Shown here: in pieces, positions 1 to 8,468 of the stretch | Position numbering within the stretch: the stretch's first letter is position 1 | Layout: each line of letters starts with the position of its first letter | Source: Kaistia soli DSM 19436 | Lineage (GTDB): Bacteria > Pseudomonadota > Alphaproteobacteria > Rhizobiales > Kaistiaceae | Direction: 5' to 3' | DNA length: 64,000 bases | NCBI RefSeq assembly: GCF_900129325.1 | Contig: NZ_FQUP01000001.1 | Span: 1,592,615 to 1,656,614 of the forward strand | Position numbers and translations under genes: made by a program | Notes under the pieces: generated by a model | The model's input: the letters and a program-made list of their open reading frames with translations, nothing else | Told to the model about the DNA's origin: nothing | The model's database searches: none

Positions 1-173
1 TCCGAGACCACGCCGAGCGAGACGACTGCGATATCGGGCGCGGCGCTGGCGCTGCCCTCGCCACTGACCGTCAAAACCGGCGGGCCGGCAGGATCGGCGA
101 AGGCAGGAAGGGCCAGCGCGCCCAACATCGCCGAAGCGAAAAGGGTCGAGCGAAGCAGTCGCGAAGGTCTCAT
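1..173 (-). CDS. SIMPL-domain (DUF541) exported protein, 3' part outside window
   Basis: Only the first 57 codons are inside the window. The reverse strand starts with MRPSRLLRSTLF, followed by a hydrophobic stretch and an ALPAFA cleavage-like site, so this is a probable Sec signal peptide. After it comes LTVSGEGSASAAPDIAVVS, the characteristic first strand of SIMPL/DUF541 proteins, which are periplasmic and of poorly defined role. An in-frame ATG 12 bases upstream (185) is an alternative start. The assignment rests on the N-terminal motif alone. Confidence 0.72.
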   Translation of the reverse strand, partial: MRPSRLLRSTLFASAMLGALALPAFADPAGPPVLTVSGEGSASAAPDIAVVSLGVVS

Positions 174-382
174 TGTCGTCGGCATCGTCTTCAAATCCCC
201 ACTTTCAGCGGCGTCTCTGCCACCTCTCTCCACGGATAGGTGGCCATTGCGACGCGAATGCGGCTTTGCCTTCGCGTCGTCAGGTTGCGGGTGAATATGT
301 GGGCAACTGCTATGCGAGCGGAGCCGCTTTCAGTCCTGCTTAAATCTGCTAGTGGTGATCGACAAGGCGCAAGGAGTTGTTG

Positions 383-1510
383 GTGGAAGCCGGTAAGCAT
401 AGCGAAGAAGCGCGACGTATCGCGGCTCTTCACCGATATGATATTCTCGACACGCCGACCGAGCGCGAGTTCGACGAAGTCGTGCGCGTGGTGAGTGCGA
501 TCTGCAATGCGCCGATCTCCGTCATCAATCTCATCGATGAGCATCGCCAGTGGTTCAAGGCCGAGGTGGGGCTCGGCGTGCGAGAGACGCCGTTGCCGGC
601 ATCGATCTGTGCGCATGCGATCCTGCAGGACGACTTCATGCTCGTCCCGGACACGCTCGACGATATCCGCTTTGCCGGCAACCCGCTGGTGCTGGGCAGT
701 CCTCATCTGCGCTTCTATGCCGGCGCGCTGCTGAAGACGCCGGAAGGGCTGCCGATCGGCACAATCTGCGTACTCGACACCAAGCCCCGCGGTCTCGACG
801 CCAACCAGCAGGCTTTGCTCCGCCTGATGGCGAGCCAGATCATGAAGCTGATCGAATCGCGCCAGCTTGTCATCGCTGAACAGGCCGCGCGACTTCGGGC
901 AGAGCAGCTTGCAGAAGAGAACGAGACGCTAGCGCGGGAGAGCGATCATCGCGTGATGAACTCGCTGCAGCAGGTGTCATCGGTGCTTTCGATGCAGGCG
1001 CGCGGCGTCGGTGGCGTCGCGAAAGCCGAGCTCGACAGCGCCCGCCACCGGGTCGACGCGATCGCCCTCGTTCACCGGCAGCTGCATCTCGCGCGTAAGC
1101 TGACGTCGGTCGACGCCGCACCGTTCCTGCGGCAGCTGTCGGAACAGATGAAGGCGAGCGCCCCGGCGCGCATCGAGGCGATCACGGTCGATGTCGAGGA
1201 TCGGTGCCTCGCCCCGGAATGGGCGAGCGCCCTTGGCCTTATCGTCGCTGAGCTGATCGCGAACAGCATCAAGCATGCCTTCCCGGGTGACCGTCGCGGG
1301 ACCATCGCCATTCGCTATCGCCGCGAAGGAGACGCTTCGGTGCTGAGTGTAGAAGATGATGGCGTCGGCCTGCCCGCGGGGTTTGATCCCGCAAAGAGCA
1401 AGGGCGTCGGCATGCGCGTCATCGTCGCCAAGGCCCGGCGTATCGGAGCCGAGCTCACCTCAGAATCAATCGGCGGCCGAACCACCTTCCGCCTTCGCCA
1501 TTCCGGCTAG
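383..1510 (+). CDS. GAF-domain sensor histidine kinase of the HisKA_2 type
   Basis: A 375-residue cytoplasmic sensor kinase. Residues about 10-165 form a GAF domain (NAPISVINLIDE and GTICVLDTKPRG are typical GAF strands). A short helix leads to a HisKA_2 dimerisation box with the phospho-acceptor His in DHRVMNSLQQ. The HATPase part follows, with the N box LIVAELIANSIKHAF and the G1 box DDGVGLP. There is no membrane segment, so the signal is intracellular. A GTG at 383 is preferred because AAGGAG lies 6 bases upstream; the upstream TTG codons (377, 380) sit too close to it. No response-regulator gene is adjacent, so this is an orphan kinase, of the kind that often feeds general-stress or two-component signalling in Rhizobiales. 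Confidence 0.85.
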   Translation: MEAGKHSEEARRIAALHRYDILDTPTEREFDEVVRVVSAICNAPISVINLIDEHRQWFKAEVGLGVRETPLPASICAHAILQDDFMLVPDTLDDIRFAGNPLVLGSPHLRFYAGALLKTPEGLPIGTICVLDTKPRGLDANQQALLRLMASQIMKLIESRQLVIAEQAARLRAEQLAEENETLARESDHRVMNSLQQVSSVLSMQARGVGGVAKAELDSARHRVDAIALVHRQLHLARKLTSVDAAPFLRQLSEQMKASAPARIEAITVDVEDRCLAPEWASALGLIVAELIANSIKHAFPGDRRGTIAIRYRREGDASVLSVEDDGVGLPAGFDPAKSKGVGMRVIVAKARRIGAELTSESIGGRTTFRLRHSG

Positions 1511-1669
1511 CGCCCATCCGCCCCCGATGCGCTCGAACGGGAAGATGGTTGCGCTAGGCTGAACGCCGCTTTTGCAGTCATCGACGCTGTCTCTGATAAC
1601 GAGCGAGACGTTCGCGATCTCGCGCTGAAATCGCGGTAGTGGGCGCCGAGGCGGTCAGGGCCTTGGCCG

Positions 1670-1795
1670 TCAGCGGATGATTCGCGCAAACGCCTTGGCG
1701 ATGCCAAATGGCACCCAGGCCGGCAGGATTCGGTAGGGGTGGCCGAACGGCAGGCGATATCCGTGGCGCCTTGCCTGGCGTGCTTCATGTCGGGC
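1670..1795 (-). pseudogene. possible C-terminal gene remnant, unidentified
   Basis: The minus strand reads about 40 codons ending in RLPFGHPYRILPAWVPFG, a short helix and a stop at 1670. The composition (aromatic and proline pairs, amphipathic end) looks like a genuine protein C-terminus rather than a random frame, but everything upstream in the same frame is low-complexity Arg/Ala/Ser text typical of non-coding frames. No family was recognised. Inference: remnant of a decayed gene. It could equally be chance. Confidence 0.22.
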
Positions 1796-2258
1796 TCGGC
1801 GAGGCGACGGCGAAGGCTGATGAATCGTCATATGGTGATGGCCTAGAGCGACGAGCGGGCGGCCCTTGGCGCGTGGGTGCGCCTCGGACGACGAGAATCG
1901 ATCTGGGGGGAGCTTTCCCCGCCCGGCACGACATTCGCGTCGCACCGCGCCCTCTATTGCATTGCACCATAATGCTGACGGCTTCCACAAAAATGTACAG
2001 TTTGCGCCACTTGACTGTTCATCCTTACGGGATTTGTCCCTCGCCAACGTTCCCCGGCAGCCGCAACTTTCGTCCGCTTTTCAGACGTCGGATCAGGCGG
2101 TCGTGAACGTGCCTACCTGATCCAGCGACCGCTCCCGTACCAGATGCCCCCGATGCATCTGGCGCTCACGCCGAAGCTGCTATCCGACTCTTGCCGTCAG
2201 AGGCCGCGCCATGACACGCGCTCATGAGGAGTGTCAATTTCCCGCGATTTCGCTCACG

Positions 2259-2279
2259 ATAGAAATCCTGCTGTTCTAT
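2259..2279. promoter_or_regulatory. inverted repeat ATAGAA-N9-TTCTAT, possible operator
   Basis: Perfect 6-bp arms spaced by 9 bases, within AT-richer DNA about 70 bases before the first plausible start region of the diguanylate cyclase. No regulator is known for it. It is listed only because it is the clearest symmetrical element in this gap. Confidence 0.25.
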
Positions 2280-2502
2280 AGAGTGGCCCCCGCATCACAA
2301 TGATCATCGATCATAGATCGAATGTCCCCGCAGGGTTGAACTCAGATGAGATCTATTTTCTCGCGAACTGGCAGGGGGCCGTGTTTTTCTGGTTACGGCT
2401 ATCGGAACCTTAGGTTGCATTGGCGTAGCGCTTTTCGTCGACTCATTTAACTTTCCCAACCTTGATTCGTCCCAACTCGCGCGGTCGCTAACCGTCGACA
2501 TT

Positions 2503-3108
2503 ATGCTGCCGATCTTTCTGGCGGTGCCGATGCTGTTTCTGTTGATGAGCAAGCTACGCGAACTGGCGATTGCCAATGAAGAGCTTGCTACCATTGCCGC
2601 CACAGACAGCCTTACCAGCGTTTTGACGCGCGGCGCGTTCACCGTCCTCGTTGATGCCTATCTCGCCAAGTTCAGCCATGATGCAGAGCGAATGAAGGGC
2701 GCATTCCTGGTCGTCGACGCTGACGAGTTCAAACGCATCAATGATCTATTCGGCCATAGCTCAGGCGATGAGGCTCTTCGCCTGATCGCATCGACAATTC
2801 GCCAGAACCTGCGCCCTCAGGATCTGGTTGGCCGAGTCGGTGGCGATGAATTCACGGTCTTCCTGCCGGGATTGAGTCACAGCCAGGCCATCGCCATTGC
2901 GGAGCAGATGCGCCAGACGATTCAGGCCGCGGAGGTTCGCTTCCTCGATGATCGTCGGCGCCTGTCGATCAGCATCGGCGGGACGACTTTTGCTCAGCCG
3001 ACAAGTTTCGATGCTCTGTTCAACGCGGCTGATGAGCGGCTCTATTTGGCCAAGTCACGCGGCCGCAATCGCATCGAGATCGAGCCTCTTTTGTCGCCCG
3101 CGGCGTGA
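2503..3108 (+). CDS. membrane diguanylate cyclase (GGDEF)
   Basis: Makes cyclic di-GMP from two GTP. From ATG 2503 the protein has 201 residues: one membrane helix (about 1-16), a short linker, then a complete GGDEF domain with the active-site motif in RVGGDEF. The allosteric I-site RPQD lies exactly five residues before it, so the enzyme is probably active and product-inhibited. The reading frame continues open upstream to 2350 and encodes a second helix (FLVTAIGTLGCIGVALFV), but no ATG, GTG or TTG occurs in that part. An ATG at 2346 lies one base out of frame. Either the real start is non-standard or a one-base indel separates start and body. No EAL domain is present. Confidence 0.8.
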   Translation: MLPIFLAVPMLFLLMSKLRELAIANEELATIAATDSLTSVLTRGAFTVLVDAYLAKFSHDAERMKGAFLVVDADEFKRINDLFGHSSGDEALRLIASTIRQNLRPQDLVGRVGGDEFTVFLPGLSHSQAIAIAEQMRQTIQAAEVRFLDDRRRLSISIGGTTFAQPTSFDALFNAADERLYLAKSRGRNRIEIEPLLSPAA

Positions 3109-3264
3109 ACCCGGCCCGTGCGTCGGTTCGAATGCGGTCGGTCGCCGACATGGTCGATGTAGGCGTCGCTTTGATTGGTCGCACATCCCCGGGGCGCCAC
3201 CAGCGTCTGCGAATGTCGGCAAACGCCTTGCCAGGCAAGCAGGATCAACGTCGAAAGCCGGTGT

Positions 3265-3340
3265 TGGTGGGCCCACCAGGACTCGAACCTGGAACCAGAC
3301 CGTTATGAGCGGTCGGCTCTAACCATTGAGCTATAGGCCC
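3265..3340 (-). tRNA. tRNA-Ile2 (anticodon CAT, lysidine type)
   Basis: A 76-nt cloverleaf with encoded CCA. The acceptor stem GGGCCTA pairs with TGGGCCC, the anticodon stem is GACCG/CGGTC with loop CTCATAA, and the T-loop is TTCGAGT. The CAT anticodon could suggest tRNA-Met, but the anticodon arm and the GAGCCGACCG...CGGTCTGGTT context match the ileuridine/lysidine tRNA-Ile2 class, which reads AUA after TilS modification. It stands alone between the diguanylate cyclase and the GNAT gene. Confidence 0.93.
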
Positions 3341-3422
3341 CCGGGACCCGGTATAGCGGATCGGGTCCGCGCGGCAAGAGGGTGGCAGGCTTCTCGACCG
3401 GCGTGTTGCTGGCTCGGCCTGT

Positions 3423-3950
3423 TCAGTCGGCCGGCGGCTCGGATGACGCATGTGACGATGATATGTCGTCCGGATGTGCGAGCGGCAGCATGCCTTTGTA
3501 AATGCCGGGTTCGGAGCTTGGGATCGCGATCGCGCCGACCGAGCGGGCGTAGAAGCCGGTCGGGCCGGCGCCGCCGATGACGCCATAGGGATAGCCGACG
3601 GCGTGCATGTCGAGCAGCGTCGCGAGCAGCAGCGCATGACCGATGCCACGGCCGCGCAGCGCGTCGTCGACGCCCGTCGGGCCGAAGAGGCCGCGCGCCG
3701 TTGCGTCATAGCAGGCGAAGCCGGCGATCGCCTCGTCCTTGACCGCGATCAGGCAGGACGGCGGCTGGCGGCAGGTCGCCACCGTCGCCTCGCTGACCCA
3801 GCCCTGGCCGAAGCGCGGGCCGATCCAGTCGGCGAGCGCGCGAAGTTCGGGCGGCAGGATGCGGCGGATGACGACGCCCTCCTGCGCCATGCGCGCGTCA
3901 AGAGCCGCGTCGCGCTTGAGGTCGTAGAGCTTGACCAACATATCCGGCAT
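3423..3950 (-). CDS. GNAT-family N-acetyltransferase
   Basis: 175 residues. The acetyl-CoA pyrophosphate loop is visible as ALRGRGIGHALL (about residues 100-111), preceded by the usual beta strand GFACYDATARGLFGPTGV. The substrate is not predictable. The start at 3950 lies 18 bases after the stop of the ABC permease gene, so it is probably the last gene of the sugar-transport operon. An alternative start is the Met three codons downstream. Confidence 0.75.
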   Translation of the reverse strand: MPDMLVKLYDLKRDAALDARMAQEGVVIRRILPPELRALADWIGPRFGQGWVSEATVATCRQPPSCLIAVKDEAIAGFACYDATARGLFGPTGVDDALRGRGIGHALLLATLLDMHAVGYPYGVIGGAGPTGFYARSVGAIAIPSSEPGIYKGMLPLAHPDDISSSHASSEPPAD

Positions 3951-3968
3951 GAAAAAGCAATCCTGACG

Positions 3969-4853
3969 TCAGCCCTTCACCGCGCCGGCTGTGAGGCCCG
4001 CGACGATCCGGCGCTGGAAGATGAGCACGAGAATGATGAGCGGCAGCGTCACGGTGACCGAGGCGGCCATGATCTGGCCGAAGGGATATTCGTAACGCGA
4101 ACTGCCGCCCATGAGACCGATGGCGACCGGAACCGTCCGGTTTTCGTCGGTAAGGATGAAGGTCAATGCGAACAGGAATTCGTTCCAGGCAAGGATGAAG
4201 GCGAGAATGCCGGTCGAGGCCAGCGACGGGCCCATCAGTGGCAGCAGGATCTTCGTCAAAATGCGGAAATGGGAGCAGCCGTCGATGATCGCTGCTTCCT
4301 CCAGCTCGCGCGGGAATTCCCGGATGAAGGTGGTGAGGATCCACGTCGTGAAGGGAACGGTCGCAAGAAGGTAGGTCAGAATGAGCGCGCTCGGCCTGTT
4401 ATAGAGGCCGAGCCAGTTGATCAGCTCGAACATGCCCGAAAGCACCACGACCTGCGGGAAGATCGAGATCATCAGGATCGTCATCAACACGCCGCGGCGC
4501 TGCGGAAAATCGATGCGGCCAAGGGCGTAGGCGGCCGAGATGCCGAGAATGAGGGATAGAGCCGTCGTCGAACTGGCGACAAAGGCCGAATTGACGAGTG
4601 ATCCCAGGAAGATCCTGTTCTCGTAGAGCGCCTTGTAATAGGTCAGATCGAAGGCGGGCAGGAAGGTGTTGCGGTAGAGAGCGGCGCCCTGCTTGGTCGA
4701 GGAGACGATCGCCCAGTAATAGGGGAAGAGCGTGTAGATGAGCACGAGCCCCACGGCGACGACGAGGAAGCCCTTCTTGATGCGCCGCTCCAGGCGATAG
4801 CTGGCCGAGCTGCGACGACGGCGGGCGGGGAGGGCGACGGCCGCGTCGGTCAT
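3969..4853 (-). CDS. sugar ABC transporter permease, MalG type
   Basis: Inner-membrane subunit of a carbohydrate (CUT1) importer, 294 residues with about six helices. It has a basic N-terminus, and the EAA loop that docks to the ATPase is seen as REFPRELEEAAIIDGCSHFR. The start overlaps the stop of the upstream permease gene by 4 bases (ATGA), indicating translational coupling. With the MalF-type permease, the ATPase and the binding protein it makes up a complete importer. The substrate is unknown; trehalose/maltose or alpha-glucoside systems (Thu/Agl) have a similar make-up. Confidence 0.9.
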   Translation of the reverse strand: MTDAAVALPARRRRSSASYRLERRIKKGFLVVAVGLVLIYTLFPYYWAIVSSTKQGAALYRNTFLPAFDLTYYKALYENRIFLGSLVNSAFVASSTTALSLILGISAAYALGRIDFPQRRGVLMTILMISIFPQVVVLSGMFELINWLGLYNRPSALILTYLLATVPFTTWILTTFIREFPRELEEAAIIDGCSHFRILTKILLPLMGPSLASTGILAFILAWNEFLFALTFILTDENRTVPVAIGLMGGSSRYEYPFGQIMAASVTVTLPLIILVLIFQRRIVAGLTAGAVKG

Positions 4854-5746
4854 GGTGCTTCTCCCGCCGCGCGATCAAGCCTGAGCACGCCGATGATGAG
4901 GATGGCGACGAAGGCGACGAGGAGGAACACCCACGTCGATGCCGCCGAGCCGATGCCAAGTTCCTGGAACGAGATCAGGCGGTTTCTCGCATAAATGGAC
5001 GCGGTCATGACCTGTTCGCTGGACGCCGCCAGCACATAGGCAAGGTCGAACATGCGCAGGGCATCGAGCACCCGGAAGAGCACTGCGACGCCGATCGCCG
5101 GCTTCAGCAGTGGCAGCACGATCGACCAGAAGCGTTTCCAGGCCGGGATGCCGTCGACTTCCGCGGCCTCCATGATCTCGCCGGGGATCATCTGCAGCCC
5201 GGCCAGGATCAGCAGCACCATGAAGGGCGTCGTCATCCAGACATCGATGAAGATCACCACGCCCATGATGAGCGAACCGTTCGCCGTCCATGCGATGCCG
5301 TGATCGATCAGACCCATCGAGATCAGCACCTGGTTGAGCACGCCGAACTGGTCGTTCAGCATCCATTCCCACATCTTGGTCGCCACCACGACGGGGATTG
5401 CCCAGGGCACCAGGATTGCTGCGCGCACGAGCCCGCGGCCCGGGATCGCCTGGTTGATCAGAAGCGCGATGCCGAGACCGAGGACGGTTTCGATGGCGAC
5501 TGAGACGACGGTGAAGAGCAGCGTGTTGCGAACGGCAATCCACCAGGTCCGGTCGCCGATCACCTCCAGATAGTTCTCGAACCCGATCAGCGAATAATTT
5601 GTTGGATCGTCGAGATAGGCGTCGGTGAACGAGAAATAGAATGTCCGCGCCAACGGCCAGACGGCGACGACCAGCATCGCGACCAGCATCGGCGCCATGA
5701 ACATCCAGGCGGCGCGGCGATCGGCGCGGGCGAGCTTGACGCTCAT
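4850..5746 (-). CDS. sugar ABC transporter permease, MalF type
   Basis: 298 residues, about six membrane helices. The first helix follows a short Arg-rich N-terminus, and the EAA loop reads MIPGEIMEAAEVDGIPAWKR. It pairs with the MalG-type subunit to form the translocation pore. It overlaps neighbouring genes by 4 bases on both sides (ATGA at 5743-5746 and at 4850-4853). Confidence 0.9.
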   Translation of the reverse strand: MSVKLARADRRAAWMFMAPMLVAMLVVAVWPLARTFYFSFTDAYLDDPTNYSLIGFENYLEVIGDRTWWIAVRNTLLFTVVSVAIETVLGLGIALLINQAIPGRGLVRAAILVPWAIPVVVATKMWEWMLNDQFGVLNQVLISMGLIDHGIAWTANGSLIMGVVIFIDVWMTTPFMVLLILAGLQMIPGEIMEAAEVDGIPAWKRFWSIVLPLLKPAIGVAVLFRVLDALRMFDLAYVLAASSEQVMTASIYARNRLISFQELGIGSAASTWVFLLVAFVAILIIGVLRLDRAAGEAP

Positions 5747-6879
5747 GCAGCGATCCCTCCGCCGGATGTTTGCGCCAGGGCCGCGGCCGAACGTTCGTGG
5801 CTGGCGGCGTGGTCGAGCCGGGCGCCGCTTTCATCGAACAGGAAGAGGTCCTCGTCGCGGAAGGAGAGCCCGACCTTGGTGTCGCGATCCTCGCGCGGAC
5901 GGGCCGGCAGCCGCACGACCCAGCTGTTGTCGGCGTCGAGACGGACATAAGCGAAATGCTCGTGACCGAGGTCCTCGATCCGCTCAAGGACGCCATCGAG
6001 GCGGCCGCTGCCGGGCGCGACGATCGACAGAGCCTCCGGGCGGACGCCGACGGTCGCGGGTGTCGAGCGATTGCCCGTCACATGGCTTTCGAGGCGAAGG
6101 CCGCCGGGTCCAGACAGGAGCCAGTCGGCGCCAATGCCGGTCGCCGCGACCGTGGAGAAGTTCATGCGCGGGCTGCCGACAAAGCCGGCGACAAAGCGGC
6201 TTTTCGGCGTGTGGTAGAGCTCCTGGGGGCTGCCGACCTGCTCGATGACACCGTGATTCAGCACGACGATGCGATCGGCCAGCGTCATCGCCTCGGCCTG
6301 GTCATGCGTCACATAGATCATGGTCGTGCCGATATCGTCGTGCAGCCGGGCGATCTCGATGCGCATCTCCATCCGGAGGTCGCTGTCGAGGTTCGATAGC
6401 GGCTCGTCGAACAGGAACACTTCGGGCTTGCGAACGAGGGCGCGGCCAATGGCGACGCGCTGGCGCTGGCCGCCGGACAGCTCACGCGGACGTCGGGCCA
6501 GCAGGTGATCGACTTTGAGGAGCTTCGCCACCTCGGCGACCTTGTTACGAACGGCGTCGCGGCCGAGGCCGAGCGTTTCGAGCGCGAAGCCGATGTTCCG
6601 GGCGACCGTCATATGCGGATAGAGCGCATAGGACTGAAAGACGAAGGCGATGCCGCGCTTTGAGGCGGGCACGTCGGTCACCGGCTCCCCGCCGATAGAG
6701 ATCTCGCCGTCAGTGACCGGGACGAGGCCGGCGATGAGGCGCAGTAGCGTCGACTTTCCGCAGCCGGACGGTCCGACAAAGACGATGAATTCGCCGTCGC
6801 GGATCGCAAGGTCGACACCGCGGATGACGGGATTGCCGCCATAGCTCTTCGAAACGGATTTCAGCTCGACCGATGCCAT
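5743..6879 (-). CDS. sugar ABC transporter ATP-binding protein (UgpC/MsmX type)
   Basis: 378 residues. Walker [10 protein letters not shown], signature [15 protein letters not shown], Walker [13 protein letters not shown] and switch His in YVTHDQAEAMT are all intact. The C-terminal ~130 residues are the TOBE/OB regulatory domain of the CUT1 class. The start at 6879 (MASVEL) is chosen because GGAG precedes it at 5-6 bases; a longer frame to 6930 has no ribosome site and starts inside a hairpin region. It energises the neighbouring permeases. Confidence 0.9.
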   Translation of the reverse strand: MASVELKSVSKSYGGNPVIRGVDLAIRDGEFIVFVGPSGCGKSTLLRLIAGLVPVTDGEISIGGEPVTDVPASKRGIAFVFQSYALYPHMTVARNIGFALETLGLGRDAVRNKVAEVAKLLKVDHLLARRPRELSGGQRQRVAIGRALVRKPEVFLFDEPLSNLDSDLRMEMRIEIARLHDDIGTTMIYVTHDQAEAMTLADRIVVLNHGVIEQVGSPQELYHTPKSRFVAGFVGSPRMNFSTVAATGIGADWLLSGPGGLRLESHVTGNRSTPATVGVRPEALSIVAPGSGRLDGVLERIEDLGHEHFAYVRLDADNSWVVRLPARPREDRDTKVGLSFRDEDLFLFDESGARLDHAASHERSAAALAQTSGGGIAA

Positions 6880-6923
6880 GGGGTCTCCGAACGGCACGAG
6901 ATGGAAGTGGCCGGCCCGCACGG

Positions 6924-6953
6924 CCGTCATTGCCGATGGTGTGGCAATGACGG
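6924..6953 (-). terminator. 11-bp-stem hairpin between binding-protein and ATPase genes
   Basis: Perfect arms CCGTCATTGCC (6924-6934) and GGCAATGACGG (6943-6953) with an 8-base loop. It lies in the 245-bp spacer between the solute-binding protein and ATPase genes, 45 bases before the ATPase start. There is no T-run, so it is more likely an mRNA-stabilising or attenuating hairpin that lets the binding protein be made in excess. Its arm ends share GTCATTGCC with the larger palindromes flanking iolD. Confidence 0.55.
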
Positions 6954-7022
6954 CGCCAGGGTCGGGCGCGCTTCGTCATCTCCCTATCCGGGAGCGGCCG
7001 CGTGGTGTTACCGGGGTGAGGG

Positions 7023-7043
7023 GCGATGGTCATCGACCATCGC
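7023..7043 (-). terminator. second hairpin in the same spacer
   Basis: Arms GCGATGGT and ACCATCGC with a 5-base loop, 81 bases downstream of the binding-protein stop codon (transcript on the minus strand). Together with the 6924-6953 hairpin it forms a tandem pair in the operon leader of the ATPase gene. Confidence 0.45.
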
Positions 7044-7124
7044 GCAGAGATCCGCACCCGCAGCTTCTGCCGGCGGCCCTTCCGTCAGGGAGAGGTGAAC
7101 GAAGCGACGTCGTGCGACATCGCC

Positions 7125-8384
7125 TCAGCGGCTTTCCTTGAGCTTTTCGAGCCGTGCGGAGAGCTTGGTCAGCCCCGCCTTCACGTCCTCGTCGCCGGTC
7201 AGCATGTCATGCACCGCGCGATAGAACGCCTGCGACACGCGGTTGTAGCTCGTGCCGGTATAGCCCGAGGGACGCGTCGCGCTGTCGGCGAAGGCCGGCT
7301 GGGTGTCCTTGAGGAAGGGGAGCTTCTTCAGGACGTCAGGGTCCGTGTAGAGCGCGGAGATGGACGGGTTATAGGCCCCCTCGATCGCGCGCATCTTCTG
7401 CATGTCGGGGCCGGTGATGAAGCGGACGAATTCGGCCGCGAGTTCCGGCTTGGCGCTGTATTTGTTGACGCCGAAATACATCGGGCCGAGGCAGCCGCTC
7501 GACTTTTCGCCAGCCTTGCCGACCGGCAGCGGCATCATGCCGACCTTGCCGACGATCGGTCCGCCGCCGCCCTGCGAGGTGCCCCAGACATAGGGCCAGT
7601 TGCGATGGAAGACCGAGTTGCCGGCTTCAAACACGGCGCGCGAGGCTTCTTCGTCATAGCCGAGCACGCCTTCCGGCGAAATCGTACCGATCCAGCCCTT
7701 GGCCTTCTCGATCGCTTCGGCTGCGGCGGGATTGTCGATCGTGACCTTGCCGTCGTCCGCGATGATGGTGCCGCCACCGTTCGATGCGATGAGTTCGATG
7801 GCGTCGCAGGTCAGGCCTTCATAGCTCTTGGCCTGCCAAGTATAGCCCCACATGTCCTTGCTGCCGGCCGCGCGCTCCTTGTCCTGGATCTCCTTCGCCT
7901 GTGCGGCGAGTTCGTCCCAGGTTTTCGGCGGCTGCATGCCGTATTTTTCCAAGAGGTCCTTGCGATAGAACATCAGCCCGACATCCATATAGGCGGGCAG
8001 GGCGATCAGCTGGCCGTTGATATCGCCGGCGCCGAGCGTCGACTTGAAATGGGCGTCCTGCTCGGCTTGGGGCACCATGGCCTTGATGTCGAGGAGGTTG
8101 TTCTTGAACATGCCGAGCCAGATGACGTCGAGGAACAGGACGTCGACATCGCTCGATTTCGCCGCCAGCAACTGCTGATAGAGCGGGATCGCATCATCGA
8201 GCTGTGCCGGCATCTTGTTGATCTTGGCTTCGTTGCCGGTCTTCGCCTTCCATGCGTCGGCCGCCTTGACGCAGAGGTCGTAGTCGGTCGCGCCACAAAA
8301 GACGGACACCGTATCGGCCCGTGCCGTGCCGGCGGCGAGCGCAAGAAGCATGCTGGCGCCGAGCGCGAGCTTTTTAAGCGACAT
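7125..8384 (-). CDS. extracellular sugar-binding protein of the ABC transporter
   Basis: 419 residues. The Sec signal peptide MSLKKLALGASMLLALAAG ends at ARA-D. The mature part is a type-1 periplasmic binding protein of the maltose/trehalose class (DVLFLDVIWLGMF, MDVGLMFYRKDLLEKYG, TWDELAAQAKEIQ are standard landmarks). It captures a sugar in the periplasm for the permeases encoded downstream. The gene is the first of the operon and is divergent from the GntR regulator gene; the intergenic region (8385-8548) holds the putative operator. Confidence 0.9.
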   Translation of the reverse strand: MSLKKLALGASMLLALAAGTARADTVSVFCGATDYDLCVKAADAWKAKTGNEAKINKMPAQLDDAIPLYQQLLAAKSSDVDVLFLDVIWLGMFKNNLLDIKAMVPQAEQDAHFKSTLGAGDINGQLIALPAYMDVGLMFYRKDLLEKYGMQPPKTWDELAAQAKEIQDKERAAGSKDMWGYTWQAKSYEGLTCDAIELIASNGGGTIIADDGKVTIDNPAAAEAIEKAKGWIGTISPEGVLGYDEEASRAVFEAGNSVFHRNWPYVWGTSQGGGGPIVGKVGMMPLPVGKAGEKSSGCLGPMYFGVNKYSAKPELAAEFVRFITGPDMQKMRAIEGAYNPSISALYTDPDVLKKLPFLKDTQPAFADSATRPSGYTGTSYNRVSQAFYRAVHDMLTGDEDVKAGLTKLSARLEKLKESR

Positions 8385-8468
8385 GGATGAATTCCTCTGT
8401 TCCCTGTGGAGCGGCCGTGCCGCGGCGGGCGGAGCTCTTCTGGCCCCTGCAACGCATCGATATTACCA

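Larger units (their letters stand above)
1511..2345. other. 835-bp region without a convincing intact gene
   Basis: No open frame here has both a credible start and recognisable protein character. Two things stand out. The first is a short minus-strand peptide ending near 1670 that reads like a real C-terminus (see the fragment entry). The second is a stretch around 1960-2345 that is clearly less GC-rich than its surroundings and holds an inverted repeat, ATAGAA-N9-TTCTAT, at 2259-2279. The region probably holds the regulatory sequence of the downstream diguanylate cyclase plus degraded coding DNA. Confidence 0.5.

Noticed and set aside
3109-3264. tRNA-adjacent DNA as a prophage or island attachment site
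   Set aside because: No integrase gene and no repeated 3' tRNA end elsewhere in the window.
3265-3340. tRNA read as tRNA-Met because of the CAT anticodon
   Set aside because: The anticodon arm and body match the lysidine tRNA-Ile2 class and lack initiator features such as three G-C pairs next to the loop.
3474-4559. 361-codon open frame on the plus strand
   Set aside because: Antisense to the GNAT and MalG-type permease genes; composition typical of a shadow frame.
7026-8390. 454-codon open frame on the plus strand
   Set aside because: Antisense to the sugar-binding-protein gene, which has a signal peptide and family motifs.
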